A stretch of DNA of 64,000 nt. Origin: Ilumatobacter fluminis. GTDB taxonomy: Bacteria; Actinomycetota; Acidimicrobiia; Acidimicrobiales; Ilumatobacteraceae. A model generated the notes under the pieces. The model worked only from the letters and a program-made list of their open reading frames with translations, was not told the DNA's origin and did no database searches. Below, piece by piece: positions 25,738-33,488 of this stretch (position 1 is the first letter of the stretch; the number at the start of each line of letters is the position of its first letter). Position numbers and translations under genes: made by a program. The stretch covers positions 1,116,001 to 1,180,000 of the forward strand of contig NZ_SOAU01000001.1 in assembly GCF_004364865.1 (NCBI RefSeq), read 5' to 3'.

Positions 25738-26880
25738 ATGAGCAGGATCAGCAGGGGACGGGAGCGGCCCGCGCGCGGACGACGACGAGATCGTGGAGCC
25801 TCGCTGATCGAGGTCCTGGTGGCGGTCGTGCTGCTCGGCACGGCCGGTGTAGCGGTCCTGCTGGCAATGGCGACCACTACGATCGGTGCCCGGACCCACG
25901 ACGAGATCGCAACCGTCCAGATGTGGTTGGCGTCGACCGGCGATCGTCTCATGGCATCGGCGAACGACGAGAGCGTCTACGCAGCGACCAACTCCGAAGT
26001 GCCGGGGTACGTTCCCTGCTCCGAGGCGTCGAACCAGGAGATCATCGCGGAGTATCAGACGCAGGTCGATGCGCTGCTCTCCGGTAGCGAGGGAGCGCCG
26101 AACGTGCACGTCGACGCCGTGCAGTACTGGAACGGCACCGGCTTCGGTACCGAATGCCGCTGGAATCAGAACCATCGACTCCAGCAGATCGTGCTCTCGG
26201 CAGCGGTGGCCGGCGACGACCGCGAGACGTTCGTGGTCCTCCGTCGCCCGTTCACCGAGGACGAGGTGCCGACCGCCGCTCACGAACCCGACAGCGACGG
26301 CGACGGTCATCCTGATGCCGTCGCCGTCGACGAGAACCCATGGATTCACGGACCCACCACGTCGACGTCAACGACGACAACGACGTCGTCGACGACCACG
26401 ACGACGGTTGCCGGCCCGGCCGCCACGAGCACGACGACCACCGTGGTGGGCCCGGGGCCGACGTCGACCACGTCCAGCTCCACGAGCACGACCAGCTCCA
26501 CGTCCACGACCAGCTCCACGACCGTTCCTGCCACGACGACGACGGTCGTGCCGACGACGACGGTCGCGAGCGGGTTGCGCTGCACTGCGACGGTCGCCGG
26601 CAACTGGAACAGCGGTTATCAGATCAACGGAACAGTGACCCACTTCGGCGGCGGCTCGACCAATGGCTGGACCGTCAAGATCACCTATCCGAACAAGGCG
26701 AAGGTCAACCATTCGTGGAACGTTTCGGTGTCGACGAGCGGCAACAGCGCCTTCGGCTCGTCGATGAGCTACAACGGCAACCTGTCGAACGGCGCCAGTG
26801 TGACGTTCGGTATCCAGGGGCCGAAGAACGAGGACCTCCCCGCCGAGGGGAACCCGGTCCCCTGTGAGGTGGTCTCATGA
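25738..26880 (+). CDS. PilV-like prepilin with Thr linker and CBM2-like domain (operon B, gene 1)
   Basis: The 380-residue protein has a strongly basic 20-residue leader ending in Gly and a mature start ASLIEVLVAVVLLGTAG (Glu5). A globular pilin domain paralogous to the gene at 21146 follows. Next comes a long Thr/Ser/Val linker (about residues 205-280) and a C-terminal CBM2-like domain with an outer Cys pair, AGNWNSGYQINGTV, NGWTVKITY, HSWNVSV and SYNGNLSNGASVTFGIQG. A strong GGAGG site lies six bases before ATG 25738. In operon A the carbohydrate-binding module sits on the third gene instead. It overlaps the next gene by ATGA. Confidence 0.83.
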   Translation: MSRISRGRERPARGRRRDRGASLIEVLVAVVLLGTAGVAVLLAMATTTIGARTHDEIATVQMWLASTGDRLMASANDESVYAATNSEVPGYVPCSEASNQEIIAEYQTQVDALLSGSEGAPNVHVDAVQYWNGTGFGTECRWNQNHRLQQIVLSAAVAGDDRETFVVLRRPFTEDEVPTAAHEPDSDGDGHPDAVAVDENPWIHGPTTSTSTTTTTSSTTTTTVAGPAATSTTTTVVGPGPTSTTSSSTSTTSSTSTTSSTTVPATTTTVVPTTTVASGLRCTATVAGNWNSGYQINGTVTHFGGGSTNGWTVKITYPNKAKVNHSWNVSVSTSGNSAFGSSMSYNGNLSNGASVTFGIQGPKNEDLPAEGNPVPCEVVS

Positions 26881-28421
26881 GCATTCGACCCGTTCGTGAC
26901 CGCGGATCGAACCTGATCGAGATCGTCGTCACGATCGGCCTGATCGGCATTCTCTCGGTGAGCCTGCTCGCGGCCATCGGCGTGATCTTCCGCACGGAGG
27001 ACGGTGTGGCGACGATGGTGACCGAGTCGCACGACGTGCAACAGGCGGTCAACTACGTCGCCCGCGACATCCAGTCCGGCCCCGCCTCGCCGCTCGCGTA
27101 TCGCACCGCCGCCCACCTCGACGTCGGGAGCGGCTGCTCCGCGAGCGGCACCGACAACATCTTGCGCATCGACTACGGAACCACGTTCGTGGCGTATCGC
27201 GTCGAGAACACGACCGACACGAACGCCCGACTCGACCGATACGAATGCAACAGTGACGGATCGGTCCGCGAGGTCATCAACATCGCCGATCACCTCGTGG
27301 ACGACGGAACGGTGTCGCCGGCCTCGGCGAACCTGCTGGTGAAGGGGGTTCCGGCCGGAGCGCCCGAGGTCGACCGTGTCGTCATCGAGCTGCAGCAGTC
27401 GGGCGGCCCCCAGCGGCTGTCTGGTTCCCCTCGGGCCGAGAACCAGCTCGCCGATGCCGTCGTGGCGGGTGACTGCACCGCCGACCCGCTCGAGGAGACG
27501 CTCGGCTTCTCGACCTTCATCAAGGGCGACGTGCGCTTCACGAACGGCCCCCAGATCAAGTGGACGTCGGGGATCGGCGGCAGCCTCTCGTTCACCGGCG
27601 GCGTGAACGTCGGCCAGAACATCAACAGCGACGACGAGCTGCCGTCGATCGAGCCGTTCGGCACCGCCCTGTACGTGCATCGCGTCGACTGGGCCTCGAC
27701 GACCGGCACGCTCACCATGCACTCGAATAAGGACATGGTGATCGACGATCGTTCGAACACCTACATCCCGGGCAGCGCCAAGTCGGCCTACCAGCTCAAC
27801 GGGTCTCCCTCGAACGGAGAGATCCGTGCCAATGGCCAGAGCAGGATCTTCCCGATCGACGACGAGATCGACTTCGACAATGCTTTCGAGGTGCTGCGGT
27901 CGTGCTCGATCGCCCTGGCCCACCTCCCCGACACGTCCTGCTCGAACTGCGCGGTACACCTCGAGATCCTCGACCAGAACGGCTCCGGCCCCTACCCGGG
28001 CGTGTCGGCCGGAACGAACATGAAGCTCCGGATGGTCCCCGGCAAGGTCAACGTCTTGAACGTGGCGGCCGCCGACTTCGTACGAATGAAGAACATGAGC
28101 TTCATCGGGACGTCGCCCGGTCCGAACGAGCCACTCATCGTGAACATCACCGACTCGGGTGTCGTCACCCTCGACGACTATCCGGGCCAGGGCGGAATCG
28201 GCTCGTGGGTCACCTCGACGCTCTGGAACTTCCCGAATGCGAGTGAGGTCCACCTGCTCTCGAACAACGACGACGTCTGGGGGACGATCTTCGCACCCCT
28301 CGCCCACGTCCACTCCGAGGTGAAGATCGAAGGCGGCGTCGTCGCCCGGTCGTGGACGCACGACAGCCGCGAAGTCAACGGACCTCGCGTCTTCTCCGGA
28401 ACCATCGATTGGGACTCATGA
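26877..28421 (+). CDS. PilW/J-like prepilin with choice-of-anchor-A-like adhesive region (operon B, gene 2)
   Basis: The 514-residue protein has leader MSIRPVRDRG, then SNLIEIVVTIGLIGIL with Glu5, and the stalk motif TEDGVATMVTESHDVQQAVNY shared with its paralog at 21693. The C-terminal 300 residues repeat the adhesive-domain plan: IDFDNAFEVLRSCSIALAHLPD, CSNC, PLIVNITDSG, LWNFPNASEVHL, GTIFAPLAHVHSE and GGVVARSWTHD. Start and stop both overlap neighbours by four bases, so the three genes are co-translated. The ligand of the adhesive region is unknown. Confidence 0.82.
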   Translation: MSIRPVRDRGSNLIEIVVTIGLIGILSVSLLAAIGVIFRTEDGVATMVTESHDVQQAVNYVARDIQSGPASPLAYRTAAHLDVGSGCSASGTDNILRIDYGTTFVAYRVENTTDTNARLDRYECNSDGSVREVINIADHLVDDGTVSPASANLLVKGVPAGAPEVDRVVIELQQSGGPQRLSGSPRAENQLADAVVAGDCTADPLEETLGFSTFIKGDVRFTNGPQIKWTSGIGGSLSFTGGVNVGQNINSDDELPSIEPFGTALYVHRVDWASTTGTLTMHSNKDMVIDDRSNTYIPGSAKSAYQLNGSPSNGEIRANGQSRIFPIDDEIDFDNAFEVLRSCSIALAHLPDTSCSNCAVHLEILDQNGSGPYPGVSAGTNMKLRMVPGKVNVLNVAAADFVRMKNMSFIGTSPGPNEPLIVNITDSGVVTLDDYPGQGGIGSWVTSTLWNFPNASEVHLLSNNDDVWGTIFAPLAHVHSEVKIEGGVVARSWTHDSREVNGPRVFSGTIDWDS

Positions 28422-28870
28422 TGGAACAACCCACATCTCGCTCCTCCGACCGCGGCTCGATCCTGATCCTGACGCTGGTGCTGACGATGGTGCTGTCGCT
28501 CATCGTGGTCGGCCTCGCCCGCTACACGATGGCCGGGCTCGCCACGTCCGACGTGAGCACCGAACGGACCGAACGAACGGCGGCCGCGACCGCCGGGATC
28601 TACTTCGTCGTCGAGCAACTGTCGGTGAGTGCTCCGGCCGGCTGCCCGGCGCAGCAGGTGCTGGCGAGTTCGGTCGTCCCCGGCGATGTCGCAGTGTCGG
28701 TCGCGTGCAGCAAGGTCACCACGACGGAGTCGCCGGCGATCTACGAACTCGTGGCGCGCACCACGGACGGCCACATCGCCGGACAGATCTCGGTCTCGGT
28801 GCAGGTCCGCACCGAGATGTCGTCACCGCGGAGCGTCCGGGTCGTCGAGTGGGACGGCAACGACGTCTGA
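28418..28870 (+). CDS. PilX-like minor prepilin (operon B, gene 3)
   Basis: The 150-residue protein has a short leader ending SSDRG and a hydrophobic helix SILILTLVLTMVLSLIVVGLARY without the canonical Glu5, as in PilX-like proteins. A small domain with a Cys pair matches the N-terminal half of the protein at 23194 but lacks the linker and CBM2 module. Two ATG codons are adjacent (28418, 28421). The first gives an ATGA overlap with the preceding stop and was preferred. It closes operon B and converges with the next gene. Confidence 0.78.
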   Translation: MMEQPTSRSSDRGSILILTLVLTMVLSLIVVGLARYTMAGLATSDVSTERTERTAAATAGIYFVVEQLSVSAPAGCPAQQVLASSVVPGDVAVSVACSKVTTTESPAIYELVARTTDGHIAGQISVSVQVRTEMSSPRSVRVVEWDGNDV

Positions 28871-28894
28871 GCGGGTCGATTCAGTGTCGAGCGC

Positions 28895-29683
28895 TCAGGA
28901 TCCGCCGCGACGGCGGAGATAGCTCCGGCTGAACTCGACCGACTCCGGGTCGGCCATGGCCGAGATGAGGACGTCTGCCTCGGAGGTGCTGCGCCCCAGA
29001 CCGGCGATCTCGTCCATGACGGCGTTGACGTGCTGTTTGGTCTGCCTGATCGAGAACCACGGCTTCTCGGCCAACTCGGCCGCCATCCGGTCGGCTGTCG
29101 CCACCAGTTCGTCGGTCGGCACCACCCGGTTCACGAACCGGATGTCGCGGGCCTCGACGGCGTCGAACGGCCGACACGTGAGCACCAGTTCCTTCGTCAG
29201 CGCCGGGCCGATCTCGCGGACGAGACGAGGGATGCCGCCCCACGCCAGCGGGATGCCGAGATCGACCTCGGGGATCAGGAAACGGGCGTCGTCGCCGGCG
29301 AGCCGGAGATCGCACGCCGACGTCAGCACGACGCCGCCACCGACGCAGTGGCCGTGGATGGCGGCGATCGTGAGCGGTCGGACGTCGGCGAGCGCATTGG
29401 TCGCCCGCCGACCGAGGTCGGCCTGATCGCGCTGTGCGGCCGGGCCGAGTGGCTCACCGAAGGCGCCGAGATCGAAGCCGGCGCAGAACGCCCGGCCCGC
29501 TCCGCGCATGACGACGACCCGGACGTCGTCCGCACCGTTCAACCAGTCGCACGCCGCGATGACCTCGTTCAGGAGCTGCGGTGTCAGCGCGTTCAGCTTG
29601 TCGGGCCGGTCGAGGAGCAGCGTGGCGACCGGTGCGCCGGGCTCGTGGCGCAGCTCGATCGTCGAGAGCGGGGGCGTGTCCAT
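28895..29683 (-). CDS. Enoyl-CoA hydratase/isomerase family protein
   Basis: The 262-residue crotonase-fold protein has oxyanion-hole segments FCAGFDLG and HGHCVGGGVVLTSACDL. Rat-type enoyl-CoA hydratases have two catalytic Glu. Here the first (GGGCEL position) is Val, while the second is kept (IPEVDLG). The enzyme may therefore be an isomerase or another crotonase reaction rather than a hydratase. ATG 29683 was chosen because the family N-terminus (TIELRHEPGAPVATLLLDRP) begins there; the longer frame is untypical. A CCGCCG/CGGCGG hairpin in its last codons (28901-28917) may also stop transcripts from pilin operon B. Confidence 0.88.
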   Translation of the reverse strand: MDTPPLSTIELRHEPGAPVATLLLDRPDKLNALTPQLLNEVIAACDWLNGADDVRVVVMRGAGRAFCAGFDLGAFGEPLGPAAQRDQADLGRRATNALADVRPLTIAAIHGHCVGGGVVLTSACDLRLAGDDARFLIPEVDLGIPLAWGGIPRLVREIGPALTKELVLTCRPFDAVEARDIRFVNRVVPTDELVATADRMAAELAEKPWFSIRQTKQHVNAVMDEIAGLGRSTSEADVLISAMADPESVEFSRSYLRRRGGS

Positions 29684-29754
29684 GACAAGAGCCAAACAGA
29701 GCCCGCCCCGAGTCACCGCACCGGACGGCGTGACCGGGTGGGCACGTGGCCACG

Positions 29755-29760
29755 TACGAT
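29755..29760 (+). promoter_or_regulatory. Candidate -10 for leaderless mazF-like gene
   Basis: TACGAT lies eight bases before ATG 29769 with no ribosome binding site. GTGACC at 29730-29735 could be the -35. Confidence 0.5.
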
Positions 29761-29768
29761 GGTCGGCC

Positions 29769-30404
29769 ATGCCCGGCAAGATCGACATCGGCGGCTACTT
29801 CAAGAAGCTCACCAAGCGGGGGAGCGGCGGCCGCCGGCACGACACCGCCGACGACACCGAACCGTCGTCGGACGCCGGCGACGACTCGTCGGGCGGCATC
29901 TCCGGCGCCCTCAAGGACGCGATCGGGAAGAGCAAGTCCGGCGCGAAGCGGGCCGCCGACAAGGTGTCGAGCACGGCTCGTCGGCGCAAGCAGCCCGAAC
30001 TGGCGAGCGAGAGCGTCGTCTCGATCGAGTACAGCCCCCGTCGCGACGGCGATCCCGACCCCGGTGAGGTCGTCTGGGGATGGGTGCCGTTCGAGGAAGA
30101 CCCGAGCCAGGGCAAGGACCGACCCGTCGTCATCATCGGCCGTCGCGGTGCGATGCTGGTCGGTGTGCCGCTCACGACGAAGCGCAACCATCGTGAAGCC
30201 CAGCTGAACATGGGCACCGGTGGGTGGGATCCGAAGCGGCGCACCAGCTACGCACGAATCTGGCGGATGTGCGACATCGACCCCGATCGCTGCCGTCGTG
30301 AAGGTGCCGTCCTCGACGTGCAGCGGTTCGAGTCGCTGGTTCGAGCGGTCGACGAGTACTACGACGTCCGGCTGCCCGACACCGGCAGCGTCGACGACTA
30401 CTGA
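29769..30404 (+). CDS. PemK/MazF-family protein with long disordered N-terminus
   Basis: The 211-residue protein has about 95 N-terminal residues rich in Lys, Ser, Asp and Gly, followed by a MazF-like fold (PDPGEVVWGWVPFEEDPSQGKDRPVVIIGRR, GVPLTTK, SYARIWRMCDIDP). MazF toxins are sequence-specific endoribonucleases. This actinobacterial subgroup is usually annotated as toxin-like. No antitoxin gene is adjacent: the neighbours are the hydratase-family gene and hom. The ATG start is supported by a -10-like TACGAT eight bases upstream. Whether it cuts RNA is untested, and a housekeeping role is possible. Confidence 0.8.
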   Translation: MPGKIDIGGYFKKLTKRGSGGRRHDTADDTEPSSDAGDDSSGGISGALKDAIGKSKSGAKRAADKVSSTARRRKQPELASESVVSIEYSPRRDGDPDPGEVVWGWVPFEEDPSQGKDRPVVIIGRRGAMLVGVPLTTKRNHREAQLNMGTGGWDPKRRTSYARIWRMCDIDPDRCRREGAVLDVQRFESLVRAVDEYYDVRLPDTGSVDDY

Positions 30405-30468
30405 CGTTCGACGCTCGGTTCCCGACCCCGAACTCGGAACGGATCTGCGCGCCCGGCGCCTCGGCCTC

Positions 30469-30474
30469 TAACCT
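30469..30474 (+). promoter_or_regulatory. Candidate -10 for leaderless hom
   Basis: TAACCT lies seven bases before GTG 30482 and no Shine-Dalgarno sequence is visible. Confidence 0.5.
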
Positions 30475-30481
30475 TCCCGCC

Positions 30482-31777
30482 GTGGCGAACGACACGAACA
30501 CCGTCCGGATCGGCCTGCTCGGCTGCGGAAACGTCGGCGGGGCGCTGATCCCGCTCATCGAACAGCAGTCAGATGTCATCGAGGCCCGCACCGGCATCCG
30601 GCTCGAGGTGACCCGGGTCGCCGTCCGCAACGTAGCCCGCGACCGGGGCGTGACACTCGCCGACGGTGTGCTCACCCGTGACGCCATGGCCGTCGTCACC
30701 GACCCCGACATCGATCTGGTGATCGAGGTGATCGGCGGCATCGAGCCCGCCCGCGAGCTGATCACCGCCGCCCTCCGGGCCGGCAAGCCGGTCGTCACCG
30801 GCAACAAGGAGCTGCTCGCCAACGTCGGTCACGAACTGTTCGCGATCGCCGACGAGGCGGGCGTCGACCTCCTCTTCGAGGCCGCCGTCGCCGGCGGCAT
30901 CCCGCTCATCCGTCCGCTCCGCGAGAGCCTGCGTGGCGAACCCGTCACGCGCGTCATGGGCATCCTCAACGGCACCACGAACTTCATCCTCACGAAGATG
31001 ACCGAAGAAGGCGCCGAGTACGCCACGGCGCTCGCCGAGGCACAGGAACTGGGGTACGCCGAGCGTGACCCGACGGCCGACGTCGAGGGATACGACGCCG
31101 GCGCGAAGGCCGCGATCATCGCCTCGATCGCCTACGGATCGCGTGTCGTCGCCGGCGACGTGTACCACGAAGGCATCAGTGCGATCACCGCCGCCGACAT
31201 CGGTGTCGCGTCCCGACTCGGCTACGTCGTCAAGCTGCTCGGCATCGTCGAACAAGATCCCGAGACGGGCGCAGTCGCGGTGCGCGTCCACCCGGCCATG
31301 GTCCCGAAGCACCATCCGCTCGCCAGCGTGCGGGAGAGCTTCAACGCTGTCTTCGTCGAGGGCGACGCCGTCGGCCAGCTCATGTTCTACGGGCGCGGCG
31401 CCGGCGGTGCCCCCACGGCGTCGGCCGTGCTGGGCGACGTCATCGACGCGGCGGTCAACCTCAGCAAGGGCACCCACGCCACGCTCGGGTCGTTCGGTCG
31501 GGCGACGATCATGGGGATCGACGAGACGAGCGCCGAGTACCTGATCAGCCTCGACGTCTCCGACGAACCCGGCGTGCTACACGCCGTCACCGGCGCGTTC
31601 GCCGACAACGGCGTCAGCATCCGGGCCGCCGAGCAGGAGGGCATCGGCCCCGATGCCCGCCTCGTGTTCATCACCCACACCGCCCGCGAGGCCGACGTGC
31701 AGGCGACGGTCCGGAGCCTGCGCGATCTCGACGCCGTCCTCAAGGTCGGCGGCTTCATCCGGGTGATCGGCAGCTGA
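30482..31777 (+). CDS. hom: Homoserine dehydrogenase
   Basis: The 431-residue enzyme reduces aspartate semialdehyde to homoserine with NAD(P)H, the branch point to threonine and methionine. It has an N-terminal Rossmann motif GLLGCGNVGGAL, the catalytic region GGIPLIRPLRESL and GILNGTTNFILTKM, and a C-terminal ACT domain (SLDVSDEPGVLHAVTGAF) for threonine feedback. GTG 30482 is preceded by a -10-like element and no ribosome binding site. thrC follows after 2 bp, so the two are one transcript. Confidence 0.97.
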   Translation: MANDTNTVRIGLLGCGNVGGALIPLIEQQSDVIEARTGIRLEVTRVAVRNVARDRGVTLADGVLTRDAMAVVTDPDIDLVIEVIGGIEPARELITAALRAGKPVVTGNKELLANVGHELFAIADEAGVDLLFEAAVAGGIPLIRPLRESLRGEPVTRVMGILNGTTNFILTKMTEEGAEYATALAEAQELGYAERDPTADVEGYDAGAKAAIIASIAYGSRVVAGDVYHEGISAITAADIGVASRLGYVVKLLGIVEQDPETGAVAVRVHPAMVPKHHPLASVRESFNAVFVEGDAVGQLMFYGRGAGGAPTASAVLGDVIDAAVNLSKGTHATLGSFGRATIMGIDETSAEYLISLDVSDEPGVLHAVTGAFADNGVSIRAAEQEGIGPDARLVFITHTAREADVQATVRSLRDLDAVLKVGGFIRVIGS

Positions 31778-31779
31778 CG

Positions 31780-33153
31780 GTGCGGTTCGTCTCGACCCGC
31801 GGCGACGCCCCGGAGCTCGGCTTCACCGACGTGCTCCTCGCCGGACTGGCCGCCGACGGAGGGCTGTACGTGCCCGAGCGTTGGCCCGAACTCCCCGATC
31901 TGTCGTCGGCGACGTCGTACGTCGACACTGCCGTGGCCGTGATCGAGACCTTCGTCGGTGACGACATCGCCCCCGACGACCTCCGCACCCTGTGCAGCGA
32001 CGCCTACGGCACGTTCCGGCATGCCGCCACCTGCCCGCTCGTCCAGATCGACGACCGGCAGTGGCTGCTCGAGCTGTTCCACGGGCCGACGCTGGCGTTC
32101 AAAGACGTTGCACTCCAACTGGTCGGCCGGATGTTCGACCACGCGCTGGCGCAACGCGGCGAGCGGCTCACGATCGTCGGTGCGACGAGTGGCGACACCG
32201 GTTCGGCGGCGATCGACGGCGTCAAGGGGTGCGACAACGTCGACATCGTGATCCTGTACCCGGCCGGTCGCACCAGCGACGTCCAGCGTCGTCAGATGAC
32301 GACGGTCGACAGCCCGAACGCTCACGCGATCGCCATCGACGGCAACTTCGACGACTGCCAGGACCTCGTCAAGGCGATGTTCAACGACGCCGCGTTCCGC
32401 GACGAGATGCGGCTGTCGGCGGTCAACTCGATCAACTGGGCTCGGGTAATGGCCCAGGTCGTCTACTACGTGACCGCGTCGCGGGCGCTCGACGGCACCT
32501 CGACCTTCTGTGTGCCGACCGGCAACTTCGGCAACGTGCTCGCCGGCTGGATCGCGCAACGGATGGGCGCCCCGATCGCCGACTTCATCGTCGCCTCGAA
32601 CTCGAACGACATCCTCACCCGCTTCATCAACGATGCCGACATGACGGCCCGTGAGGTCGTTCCCACGCTCAGCCCGAGCATGGACATCCAGGTGTCGTCG
32701 AACTTCGAGCGGCTCCTCTTCGAGATGAACGGTCGCGACGGCGGCATCACCGCCGAGCAGCTCGGCCGGTTCCGCAGCAGCGGTCGTCTCGACGTCGAGG
32801 CCGACCAGCGGACCGACTTCATCGACGGCACGTTCCGTGCGGCCCGCTACGACGACGAGGCGACACTCGCCGAGATCGGTCGCATCCACGCCGAGACCGG
32901 CATGCTCGTCGATCCGCACACGGCGACGGGCACCGCTGCCGCCCGTGATCTGGCCGGCGACCGACCCGTCGTGAGTCTCGCGACGGCCCATCCGGCCAAG
33001 TTCCCCGACGCCGTGGAGCGGGCGACCGGTGTCCGGCCGACGCTGCCGCCGCACCTGGCCGACCTGTTCGATCGCCCCGAGCGCACCCAGACGCTGCCGA
33101 ACGATCTCGCGACGGTGCAACAGTTCGTGCGGTCCGTGTCGCGCGCCGGCTGA
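31780..33153 (+). CDS. thrC: Threonine synthase
   Basis: The 457-residue PLP enzyme converts O-phosphohomoserine to threonine. PLP lysine Lys108 lies in GPTLAFKDVALQ. The GATSGDTGSAAIDGVKG phosphate-binding loop and the MRFVSTRG start are typical of the longer (E. coli/yeast-like) threonine synthase class. GTG 31780 lies 2 bp after hom. In many actinobacteria thrB follows thrC. Here the next gene is rho, so homoserine kinase must be encoded elsewhere or replaced. Confidence 0.96.
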   Translation: MRFVSTRGDAPELGFTDVLLAGLAADGGLYVPERWPELPDLSSATSYVDTAVAVIETFVGDDIAPDDLRTLCSDAYGTFRHAATCPLVQIDDRQWLLELFHGPTLAFKDVALQLVGRMFDHALAQRGERLTIVGATSGDTGSAAIDGVKGCDNVDIVILYPAGRTSDVQRRQMTTVDSPNAHAIAIDGNFDDCQDLVKAMFNDAAFRDEMRLSAVNSINWARVMAQVVYYVTASRALDGTSTFCVPTGNFGNVLAGWIAQRMGAPIADFIVASNSNDILTRFINDADMTAREVVPTLSPSMDIQVSSNFERLLFEMNGRDGGITAEQLGRFRSSGRLDVEADQRTDFIDGTFRAARYDDEATLAEIGRIHAETGMLVDPHTATGTAAARDLAGDRPVVSLATAHPAKFPDAVERATGVRPTLPPHLADLFDRPERTQTLPNDLATVQQFVRSVSRAG

Positions 33154-33488
33154 ACGACACCCGCGACGTCGGCGTCCGTCCCAGTATCCGGACACGTGTT
33201 CGCCGGAATGATTGCGTCCGGAGACGTCGGCCGGTTAGAGTGATGCCTGCCCAGGGCTTCCCCCGGGCGGCACCCGGTCCGGTTGGGATCGGCCGGGGCT
33301 CCCTCACCAGGTGTGCTGCAACGACGTGCGTCGCTGTGAACACCGAGCGATGCTCCTCGATCACAACACCGTGTGTTCTCAACACGTCCGACGGCTTCCG
33401 CGCCGTCGGGCGGGCCGCCGTCCCACCAACGTCGGTCGCTCCCTGCTCCCAGCCCCTCCAGGGACCGCCTCGAGAGAAAGTCGTCACC
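33154..33488 (+). promoter_or_regulatory. Promoter and long structured leader of rho
   Basis: No gene is supported in these 335 bp. A weak promoter, TTGCGT (33212-33217) and TAGAGT (33236-33241) with an 18-bp spacer, would give an approximately 240-nt leader. The leader contains two adjacent perfect hairpins: CGTGT/ACACG at 33370-33386 and CCGACGGC/GCCGTCGG with loop TTCCGC at 33388-33409. Leaders of bacterial rho genes are often sites of Rho autoregulation, so these may be part of that control. Confidence 0.45.

Noticed and set aside
33240-33488. Upstream extension of rho to a GTG/ATG at 33240
   Set aside because: The added 83 residues have no Rho features. They overlap the hairpin-rich leader and a -10-like element, while the Rho_N domain begins right after GTG 33489.
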